Of a DNA stretch of 64,000 nucleotides, positions 26,382 to 33,536 are shown one piece after another (positions within the stretch are counted from its first letter, which is position 1; the number at the start of each line of letters is the position of its first letter). A program made the translations under genes and the position numbers. The stretch is from an uncultured Pseudomonadota bacterium (GTDB lineage: Bacteria > Pseudomonadota > Gammaproteobacteria > Methylococcales > Methylomonadaceae), in assembly GCA_903918375.1 (NCBI GenBank), contig CAIXED010000011.1, positions 1 through 64,000 of the forward strand. The letters are read 5' to 3'. The notes below the pieces were generated by a model, which saw only the letters and a list, made by a program, of their open reading frames with translations, searched no databases and was not told the origin of the DNA.

Positions 26382-27680
26382 ATGAAAACAAAAAACATTA
26401 ACCTATTAGCTTTTACCGCGCTTGCGTTCGCTGTCTCAGAACAATTAGCGGCTCAGTCATTAACTGAAACCATTAATCGCGCTGTGGTTGATTATCCTTC
26501 AATTAGTGCGGCTAAATTTACCGCCGAATCGGCTGACCATGAGGTGGATCGTGCTTTTGGTCAACATATGCCACAAGTTGGTTTACAGGCATCGGCTAAT
26601 CGTTATGAGTCGGGCGGTAGAGCTAGTCGTGAAATTTTTACCCCAACTTTAAATATGAATATCTGGTCGGGTATGAAAATTCAGTCGGAAGTCGAGCGGG
26701 CTGAAAGTTTGGCAGCAGCGGCCGATAATCAATTGATTGGCACTCAAGACGAGATTGTCGCAGCCTCCGCTGAAACCTATTTACAGTGGGCAAAATCTAA
26801 AGAGTTGTTGAAATTGGCGAAAGATAACTTGGATACTCACCAAGGTTTGTATGATGGGATTAAAAAAATTACCGATCTTGATCCAGGTAGACGAATTGAT
26901 TTAATGCAGGCGCAAGTGCGTTTAGATAATGCCAAAATCGCGGTGACTTCGCGCACTGCTGAGGTGAAACAAGCTGGTGAACGTTTAAATCGCTTTTGGC
27001 CAGATGTTTTACCTGAACAGCCGGTCGGTGTTGATGATTTTAAAGGTCGTTTGCCGAGTAGCTTGGAAGAAGCTTTGACTATTGTTGACCAACAACATCC
27101 TAGTTTGGCGAGCGCCAAATCTAATGTCGAAGCTGCTGTCGCCAATGTTGGTGTAGCGCGGAGTCAATATCATCCACAAATTAATTTGAGCGGTAGTCGT
27201 CAATACAACTGGGCGACTAATTCAACCGAATTTATGGGGCAAGTGACTGCCAATATTCCAATTTTTGCCGGTGGTTCGATTGATGCAGCTACTGATAAAG
27301 CCTTGGCTGAGCGTCAAGCGGCACAATCAAAATTGGATGAGATTCGTCGTGTGTTGCAAGAAAAAGTCTCTGTGGCGTGGGAAGATGTAAATGCTACTCA
27401 ACAACGCGCTCAGATAGGTAAGCAACAAAGTGAAATGGCTAACCAAGTGGTGCATGGCTATAAATTGCAGTTTGAGTTGGCTAAGCGTTCATTGTTGGAT
27501 TTATTGAATGTGCAAAATGATCAGTTTAACTACCGTAGTAACACCATCAGTAATGAATACGACCACCGCATTGCGCGTTTCCGTTTGTCAGCGGCTATGG
27601 GTCAATTGAGTCGCGCTTATGGTGGCGAAGCGGTGCAATCAGCTAATGATCGTGGTTTTACAGAAAAGTATATTGATTAA
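26382..27680 (+). CDS. TolC-family outer-membrane protein (second in locus A)
   Basis: This 432-residue protein has a clear signal peptide (about residues 1-24, ending AAQS) and the OEP-family pattern: an amphipathic periplasmic helix pair, the conserved turn ANIPIFAGGSIDAAT, and a closing helix with LLDLLNVQNDQFN. The start ATG follows AAGGAT. It would form an outer-membrane efflux or secretion channel. It follows the glycosyltransferase by 71 bp. A channel already exists upstream of the adhesin, so this one is either an alternative exit or belongs with locus B. An HlyD partner is not adjacent. Confidence 0.9.
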   Translation: MKTKNINLLAFTALAFAVSEQLAAQSLTETINRAVVDYPSISAAKFTAESADHEVDRAFGQHMPQVGLQASANRYESGGRASREIFTPTLNMNIWSGMKIQSEVERAESLAAAADNQLIGTQDEIVAASAETYLQWAKSKELLKLAKDNLDTHQGLYDGIKKITDLDPGRRIDLMQAQVRLDNAKIAVTSRTAEVKQAGERLNRFWPDVLPEQPVGVDDFKGRLPSSLEEALTIVDQQHPSLASAKSNVEAAVANVGVARSQYHPQINLSGSRQYNWATNSTEFMGQVTANIPIFAGGSIDAATDKALAERQAAQSKLDEIRRVLQEKVSVAWEDVNATQQRAQIGKQQSEMANQVVHGYKLQFELAKRSLLDLLNVQNDQFNYRSNTISNEYDHRIARFRLSAAMGQLSRAYGGEAVQSANDRGFTEKYID

Positions 27681-27713
27681 GCTGCTTGTTTGTTTTTCCA
27701 AACAAGTTGCAGC
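27681..27713 (+). terminator. Hairpin immediately after the second TolC-like gene
   Basis: CTTGTTTG (27685-27692) pairs with CAAACAAG (27699-27706), extended by GCTG/CAGC at the base. It begins at the first base after the stop codon. There is a T-run in the loop but not after the stem, so terminator function is uncertain; it could instead stabilise the mRNA end. Confidence 0.4.
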
Positions 27714-27862
27714 CATTGCAAAATCTATCTGAGACGATGACTGAAAAGTGATTCCTTTTTGATAGGTTTAAGGTAACCTTCTAGGGTTTTTCGTTTGGCC
27801 TGCTTTGTCAATTTGGCGACAATGTGGGTCAATTCTAGTCACTTTTGATGCTTGGAATTGCA

Positions 27863-28810
27863 ATGAAGCTAATTAAATCTGCCCATTTAGCCGCTGCCCT
27901 CACTTTGTTTTCTGCCGGCGCTATGTTTCAACCTGTTTTGGCAGTCACTACGCCAGCCGATCAAGACAAATTGCGAATTCATACCGGTTTGCCTAAAAAA
28001 GCCAGTGATTCTTTATTTTCTTACACCGCTGAATGGCGGATAGATGATGGTGAGTTATACCGCACCACCGGTTTGAGTTTTTTGAATTCGGCAAAAGTTG
28101 ATCCGAATGCCTCGCCATCGGTGATTACCAAGAAACTGGTCACTGCCATGAAAGACGGCATGATCCAGCTCGATCCCAATTGGCGCGGGATTAATTTGAC
28201 CCAACCACAAGACCAAGCCGAACTAACGATTGCTAATAAAAAAGGCTATTCCTTAACCACTGTGACGGTTCGCGATTACAGCAATCAGCAATTGCGCTTT
28301 GATGTTGGAGATAAGAACTTCAATGCCGATGGGGTGCAGGTAGCGATTGATGTGGTGTTGGCGGCTGATGTTGAATACCTAGATGGTTTTAGCTCGAAAC
28401 GCTCGCCGTTGGCTTCGCAAGGTGAGATTGAAATCGTTATTGATGGTTCTAAGCCAGTACAAGTGAAAACTGACGGTAAAACCACCAAGCAAATTGAAGA
28501 AGAAATATCCAAGCAATTGGCTGGGGCGAAACTAAGCGAATTTCCTCTCTATCCCAACCTTTCTAATTCTGATACCCGTAACAACAAACCCTTTGATAAC
28601 AGCGAAGTACAGTTGTTGAATCTGGCTGCTAAGTCGGTATCGATTAACGTTACCGATCCTGCGGTTGGGGTGTTGACCAAGTTTAAGTTTAAAGACGATA
28701 ACCACAGCGTCAAAGTCGTTGAGCCACGATTTATGTTGGCGGCTTTAGGTGTAGCAAGTGGTTTGTTAATTGGCTTTTATTGGTTCAGAAATCGTAAAAA
28801 ATCGCTCTAA
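27863..28810 (+). CDS. Unrecognised exported protein with C-terminal membrane anchor
   Basis: I do not recognise this 315-residue protein. It has an N-terminal signal peptide (MKLIKSAHLAAALTLFSAGA, cleavage probably near VLAV) and a mostly beta-like exported middle with no cysteine pairs or catalytic motif I can name. The last 30 residues form a Pro-containing turn (VEPRFM), one hydrophobic helix (LAALGVASGLLIGFYWF) and a basic tail (RNRKKSL). That layout resembles C-terminal sorting or anchoring signals such as PEP-CTERM, but the match is loose. I chose ATG 27863 because TTGGA precedes it and the signal peptide then starts correctly; in-frame TTG 27845 and ATG 27848 lie upstream. It sits between two T1SS loci, so it may be an accessory surface factor. 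Confidence 0.65.
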   Translation: MKLIKSAHLAAALTLFSAGAMFQPVLAVTTPADQDKLRIHTGLPKKASDSLFSYTAEWRIDDGELYRTTGLSFLNSAKVDPNASPSVITKKLVTAMKDGMIQLDPNWRGINLTQPQDQAELTIANKKGYSLTTVTVRDYSNQQLRFDVGDKNFNADGVQVAIDVVLAADVEYLDGFSSKRSPLASQGEIEIVIDGSKPVQVKTDGKTTKQIEEEISKQLAGAKLSEFPLYPNLSNSDTRNNKPFDNSEVQLLNLAAKSVSINVTDPAVGVLTKFKFKDDNHSVKVVEPRFMLAALGVASGLLIGFYWFRNRKKSL

Positions 28811-28822
28811 ACGCCTCTGCTT

Positions 28823-28855
28823 AATGGATGCTAGCTCGGTGGCGTCCATTTTCTC
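28823..28855 (+). terminator. Probable intrinsic terminator ending locus A
   Basis: AATGGATGC (28823-28831) pairs with GCGTCCATT (28842-28850), 9 bp with one G-U pair and a 10-nt loop, followed by TTCTCTCC. It stands 13 bp after the stop of the exported protein gene and marks a likely transcriptional boundary before locus B. Confidence 0.6.
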
Positions 28856-29441
28856 TCCTGCTATCGTAGGGTTTTCAAGATAAATCCAATGTGAAATAAT
28901 CGTAAAAAAGTAAAGTTTTCTTAACTTGCTTTGGGGTTAAAAATGCTTATAGCGGTTCAAGTAATTACAAAGTAATTGCTCGGTAAAGTCGATAGAGGTA
29001 ATCAAGCTTTCTATCGAAATCTTAATAAATCCTCTTAGATTAAATCACTCATCAGTCGAGTAAAAACTACTCATGCTGCTTTAGAAAGAGCGTCTCTATT
29101 TCTATGTCGGAAACCCCTGTTACTACTTGAAGCCTTGTAGATGCTGGAAAGTATGCAACGAACGTTGCCATTAACCTTGTTAACTTATTTGTAATAAAAA
29201 TAAGATATTTTATATAAGCAGATTTTTGGATCTTAGTGGTTGAGTGTTTTTGACCTATATCTATTTTAGATTAGGTGATTTTATATAATAAAAATATGTA
29301 AATTAATGTTAAAAAAACATATTCAAACATTTAGGTTATGGCGCAATGAAAAAATTATTTGTTTTTAACATTATTTAACTTTTTTATTGTTTGTTTTCTT
29401 TTATAATGAATCAACAGTTAATTTCGGTAGAGTGAAAAAAC
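28856..29441 (+). promoter_or_regulatory. AT-rich upstream region of locus B, with a candidate -10 box
   Basis: This stretch of nearly 600 bp has no credible gene and becomes very AT-rich from about 29,190 on. TATAAT at 29402-29407 is a perfect -10 match, 35 bp before the GTG start of the first locus B gene, but I find no good -35 at 16-18 bp spacing. Such A/T-rich tracts upstream of adhesin operons are often bound by H-NS-like or MvaT-like silencers. That is family knowledge, not something the sequence proves here. Confidence 0.45.
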
Positions 29442-31181
29442 GTGGGCAAATTACCGCACATAAATAAAAAAAATTTTGCTGGAAAATTAGATTCTAGTCT
29501 TTTCAAAATTGATGAGAGCTTCAAAAAAAACACCGTTAGAACTGGTTTTCTAGTCATTGGTAGTTTGTTGATGGGCGGGGTACAAGCGCAATCAATAGAG
29601 GGTGATATCAATTCAGATAGTGCGCCAGAAGCTAGAAGTTCAATAGTTAGTAAGCTTGACTATGATGCCAATAACTCACGTCAACTTTCGCTTGATGCAC
29701 CTGAATTACCAGAGAGTAAAGCAAAGTTAGATACTAATCTGTTGGTTACGAAATCTAATCCTAGTGGCTTAGATAACACCAAACAAACCTTAAGTTTTTC
29801 GGGCTTGGCTGGTCGTCAATCCATTGAATTACAAAGCATTGAAACAGCAGAACCGGATTTGGTCAGTAGTGGCAGCAATGTCGCTTTAAATAACGAATTG
29901 AGCTTGTCGGATTTAGTAAAGATTGGTCTGAACTACAGTCCTGTCATGCGTCAAGCCCAAGCAGGATTTGAAAGTGCCGAGGCTCAAGCTAACATCGCTC
30001 GAGCTGAATTATTGCCAAGCGTTTCCGCAAGGCATTCTGAAGGCCCTGAAACTTCCGATACTCGCGGGGTGAGAGATGGTCACAACTACCAGGTGTCTTC
30101 GTTCCGTTTAACTCAGCCGCTTTTGAACGTACCTTTAATCAAAGATTACATGGGAACTAGCAAAAGTCAGGACGCCGCAGAATTACGGATTCAAGCTAAT
30201 AAAGAAACCACGGCTTTAGCGACGATTAAAGCCACCACCGATTTAGCGGCAGCGCGGTTAATCTTGAATTTTTCTGATGATTTATTAGAACAGCTAGGCA
30301 AAATTCTATCCTATCTGGAAACCAGAGCCAGTGCTGGTGCTGCCAGTCAAGCTGAACTAGAACGTGCTCGGACCCGTGTATTCAGTGCTAGACAAACACG
30401 CATCGAACAACAAACCAGCTATCGAAATGCCTTATTAGAAGTGGTGCGTTTAACCGGTGTGACACCTAAAAAATTAGAACTGCCTTCTATCAATCTCTAC
30501 CCAAAATTACCGGCTACTCATACCGAACTGCAAAAACAAGCGCTTGAGTCTAATTATGATTTACGCAGCTTAAGACGCGATGTTGAAGCGCAAGAAGATA
30601 GTGTGCATCGTGAATATGGCAAATTAATGCCGATAGTTGGTGTCAGTTTAGAGCGTGATGACAGCACTAATGTTCGAGGAACTCAGCCACTGCAGACAGA
30701 CACTCGTGCGCTATTGGTTATGACTTGGAATGCATCATTAGGCGGTAAAGAAATCTACGCTGCCAATCAAGCCAAAGCCGAATTACGTAAAACCCAAGCA
30801 CGTTTAGACGAAGAAACCCAACGTAGTAATCGTGGTGTTGACGCTGATTACGCTTTATTGCAATCAGCGACATTGCGGATAAAAGTTGCAGAAGAAGAGC
30901 GTCGAGCGGCTAGTAAAGTGGTTAGCGCGCTTGATGAACAACTGCGTAGCGGACGGCTCAGCGGCACCTTGTTAGAAGCTTTGGATGCTTGTGAGCGATT
31001 ATTCTTAGCCAAACAGCATCAAGCTCAATCGCTTGCCCAACAAATGCAAGCTCAGTCGCAATTATTAAGACGTTTGGGGGCGTTAAGCGATATCCAGTCG
31101 CAAGCCAAAATCAACTTAGAAACCATACCTGGATTCAACACGCTTGAAGGCTCTTCTAATGAGCAAGGCTTATTTGAATAA
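29442..31181 (+). CDS. TolC-family T1SS outer-membrane protein (locus B, SiiC-like position)
   Basis: This 579-residue protein starts at GTG 29442. The N-terminus is long: about 28 polar residues precede the hydrophobic export segment (GFLVIGSLLMGGVQAQS). A polar linker of about 120 residues comes before the OEP domain, which begins near LSLSDLVKIGLNYSPVMRQA. The domain shows the usual paired coiled coils and ends in LLRRLGALSD. It is longer than typical TolC (about 450-490) because of the N-terminal extension. It opens a tightly packed operon (TolC, MotB-like, HlyD, MotA-like, adhesin, ABC transporter), so its job as the exit channel for the RTX adhesin is well supported by context. Confidence 0.9.
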   Translation: MGKLPHINKKNFAGKLDSSLFKIDESFKKNTVRTGFLVIGSLLMGGVQAQSIEGDINSDSAPEARSSIVSKLDYDANNSRQLSLDAPELPESKAKLDTNLLVTKSNPSGLDNTKQTLSFSGLAGRQSIELQSIETAEPDLVSSGSNVALNNELSLSDLVKIGLNYSPVMRQAQAGFESAEAQANIARAELLPSVSARHSEGPETSDTRGVRDGHNYQVSSFRLTQPLLNVPLIKDYMGTSKSQDAAELRIQANKETTALATIKATTDLAAARLILNFSDDLLEQLGKILSYLETRASAGAASQAELERARTRVFSARQTRIEQQTSYRNALLEVVRLTGVTPKKLELPSINLYPKLPATHTELQKQALESNYDLRSLRRDVEAQEDSVHREYGKLMPIVGVSLERDDSTNVRGTQPLQTDTRALLVMTWNASLGGKEIYAANQAKAELRKTQARLDEETQRSNRGVDADYALLQSATLRIKVAEEERRAASKVVSALDEQLRSGRLSGTLLEALDACERLFLAKQHQAQSLAQQMQAQSQLLRRLGALSDIQSQAKINLETIPGFNTLEGSSNEQGLFE

Positions 31182-31218
31182 GCCAATCACTGTAATTATT
31201 TAACTAGGATAAACAATC

Positions 31219-32181
31219 ATGTCTGTTAGTTCTGATTCCAACGACGGTTCGGATACCTTTTGGCCTGGCTATGTTGATGCGGTCACTAATTTGGCCATCA
31301 ATTTATTATTTGTGATTGCTGTAATGAGTATCGTGGTCATTGGGATTACTTTGCAAATTGCCCAAATGACCAAAAATAAAGTCGTTACCGAAACGACATC
31401 ACCACAAAAAAGTAACGGTGCTGCGGCCGAAGACATCTATATCAAAAATAATGAAGAAGATGCGAAAGCCAATTCGGTAAAGCCTAGTTCGACTGTCGAT
31501 TCAACGACATCAGCCAAAGTAGCGTTAAAAGACATTCAAAAACAATTGTCAGCAGCGCAACAAGCCTTAAAGCAAGTGCAATCAGAGTCACAGCAAGACA
31601 GCAAAACTGAAAGCAAAGCAGAAGCGCAATTAAAACAAGCGTTATCTAAGGCTCAAACCGATGCCAAACAATTGAAACAACAATTAGATAAAAGCGAACA
31701 ACAATCTTCACAATCAGAAAAACTTCAATCTCAATCTCAATCTCAATCTCAATCTCAATCTCAATCGCAAGATAAAGCCTCTCAGCAATCACCTTTGCAA
31801 TCTGAAAAGACTGAAACGATTAAAGCAGAGCAGCAAAAAATTACCCCGGCAGCGGGTGAAAAAGCCGCTCAATCCAGTATTACCGGCGGTTTAGTTGTTA
31901 AGTTTTCACCAGATGTGGTCGAATTGGCGCAAGCTGAGGCCAGTGAGTTAGTGAATAAATTAAGTGCTGTGGGTTCATTAAGTGACAAACATTGGCAAAT
32001 TCAAGTGATTTCGCCAAAAGGTTTTTCAGAAGCAGCGCGTTTATCGTATTACCGAGTTAATGCTGTGCGTAACGTGTTATTACAAAACGGTGTACCGGCT
32101 TCGGCAATTGATTTACGGATTAGCGAAAGTGCTGATCCTGCGGCTGATAACTCTGTGGTTGCGGTGAGACAAGTGCAATGA
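31219..32181 (+). CDS. MotB/OmpA-like inner-membrane protein, SiiA-like proton-channel partner
   Basis: This 320-residue protein has one N-terminal membrane helix (about residues 22-48), a long Gln/Ser/Lys-rich coiled-coil linker with a pure Ser-Gln run, and a C-terminal domain (about 225-320) resembling a divergent OmpA/MotB peptidoglycan-binding fold. The start of the helix reads FWPGYVDAVTNLAINLLF, which matches the W-x4-D-x2-T pattern of MotB-type stators. Asp20 sits where MotB has its proton-carrying Asp. In the C-terminal domain the Arg of the LS-x-x-RA motif is kept (R279), but the GHTD Asp is replaced (ISPKG). The stop overlaps the next ATG by 4 bp. With the MotA-like gene at 33537 it would form a SiiA/SiiB-type proton channel attached to the cell wall (inference from motif and context). 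Confidence 0.8.
   Translation: MSVSSDSNDGSDTFWPGYVDAVTNLAINLLFVIAVMSIVVIGITLQIAQMTKNKVVTETTSPQKSNGAAAEDIYIKNNEEDAKANSVKPSSTVDSTTSAKVALKDIQKQLSAAQQALKQVQSESQQDSKTESKAEAQLKQALSKAQTDAKQLKQQLDKSEQQSSQSEKLQSQSQSQSQSQSQSQDKASQQSPLQSEKTETIKAEQQKITPAAGEKAAQSSITGGLVVKFSPDVVELAQAEASELVNKLSAVGSLSDKHWQIQVISPKGFSEAARLSYYRVNAVRNVLLQNGVPASAIDLRISESADPAADNSVVAVRQVQ
31726..31766 (+). repeat. CAATCT hexanucleotide tandem repeat (6.8 units) in the MotB-like linker
   Basis: Six full CAATCT units and a partial seventh encode alternating Ser-Gln in the periplasmic linker. Units of 6 bp change length without changing frame, so slippage would lengthen or shorten the linker by two residues at a time rather than switch the gene off. 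Confidence 0.9.
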
Positions 32182-33518
32182 TCGCTAAGCTAGTTAATAA
32201 GCTCAATCAAAACACCGCTGTTGAAGCGGATGTTTTGGATGCAAGCTTTGGCGCTTTACCGGCTTCGATGTCAAATCAAGCCGATAAGCGCATGTTGCAA
32301 GCTTTATTAATCATGGCGATATTATTTGTTATCTGGGCAATTTTCTCGCCAGTGGATCGCATTGTTCGTGCTGAAGGGCGGATTATTGCCGCAGGTAGAG
32401 CACAAATTGTCCAACATTTGGAAGGCGGTATCGTCACCCAAATCATGGTGCGCGAAGGACAATACGTTAAAGCTGGCGAAATTTTGATGCGCCTCTCCGA
32501 TGTACAAGCTAATACTTCGGTACAACAAGGCCAAAGTCGCTTATGGGCTTTAAAAGCCCAGCAATCGCGCTTAACAGCCGAAGCAGAAGAACATGATCAA
32601 CTGGTTTTTGAGGAGGAAATTCCTGAAGAACTACAAGCCACCGAGCGCAATGCTTTTCGGGAAAGAGCTTCGAAACTTAATTCCGAACGCTCAGTGTTAC
32701 GTCAGCAAATCTCCCAACGTCAAAGCGAGCTAACCGAAGCGCGTAGTCGAGCACAAAGTCTTAGCACTGAATTGGAATTGGCTAAAAAGTTGACCAAGGT
32801 AATGGATGGCTTATATAGCAAGGGGGCTGCATCACAAATGGAATTGTTGGAATCCCAAGGCCGCAGTGAAAGACTGACCACCAATTATCACGATGTCACC
32901 GGCTCTATTCCGCGTTTACAGTCTGCAGTAGCGGAAACCAATGCGCGATTGGAGGAAGCTAATGCCCGTTTTCGTGCCGAAGCCCGTTCTGAGTTGAGCG
33001 AAGTTACCGCCGAAATTAATCGCATCGAATTTGCGGTAGGTGGTGATAGTGATCGATTAGCCAGAACCGAAGTGCGCGCCCCAACTAACGGCTTTGTCAA
33101 TCGACTCTATTTCAACACCATCGGCGGCGTTGCCAAGCCCGGTGAGCATTTGTTGGAAATCACCCCTAACGAAGGCCCGATAGCGGTAGAAGCCCGAGTT
33201 AGACCGGATGATCGTGCTTCGTTGCGTCCAGGTCTAAATACCCGAGTAATGATTGGTGCTTATGATTACACCGTTTATGGTGCATTGGATGGTCAAGTTG
33301 TTGAGGTGAGTGCCGACACTTTGCCCGACGAACAAGGCCATCACTACTATCGTGTGTTGATTGAAACCCATTCTGCTGAAGGCTTACTAGCCCAGCAACC
33401 GTTATTACCCGGAATGACTGCGCGTGCCGATGTTGTATTAGGCCAGCGTAGCGTAATGAGTTACTTACTTTCACCTTTAACCCGTTTTGCCCACCAAGCA
33501 TTACGCGAACCGACTTAA
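32178..33518 (+). CDS. HlyD-family T1SS adaptor (locus B, SiiD-like position)
   Basis: This 446-residue membrane fusion protein has a cytoplasmic N-terminus of about 40 residues and one membrane helix (ALLIMAILFVIWAIF). The first lipoyl half is HLEGGIVTQIMVREGQ, followed by a long coiled-coil hairpin and a second lipoyl half (VRAPTNGFVNRLYF), then a beta-barrel and a C-terminal segment typical of LapC/PrtE/HlyD adaptors. Its ATG overlaps the stop of the MotB-like gene (ATGA), and it is followed 18 bp later by the MotA-like gene. It would link the ABC transporter at 42435 to the TolC-like protein at 29442. Confidence 0.93.
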   Translation: MIAKLVNKLNQNTAVEADVLDASFGALPASMSNQADKRMLQALLIMAILFVIWAIFSPVDRIVRAEGRIIAAGRAQIVQHLEGGIVTQIMVREGQYVKAGEILMRLSDVQANTSVQQGQSRLWALKAQQSRLTAEAEEHDQLVFEEEIPEELQATERNAFRERASKLNSERSVLRQQISQRQSELTEARSRAQSLSTELELAKKLTKVMDGLYSKGAASQMELLESQGRSERLTTNYHDVTGSIPRLQSAVAETNARLEEANARFRAEARSELSEVTAEINRIEFAVGGDSDRLARTEVRAPTNGFVNRLYFNTIGGVAKPGEHLLEITPNEGPIAVEARVRPDDRASLRPGLNTRVMIGAYDYTVYGALDGQVVEVSADTLPDEQGHHYYRVLIETHSAEGLLAQQPLLPGMTARADVVLGQRSVMSYLLSPLTRFAHQALREPT

Positions 33519-33536
33519 AACCTGATTGGAATCCTT

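Noticed and set aside
28856-29441. A c-di-GMP riboswitch upstream of the adhesin operon
   Set aside because: I looked for the conserved GEMM-type core and paired stems in this gap and in 3009-3398 and could not find them by eye; a covariance-model search would settle it.
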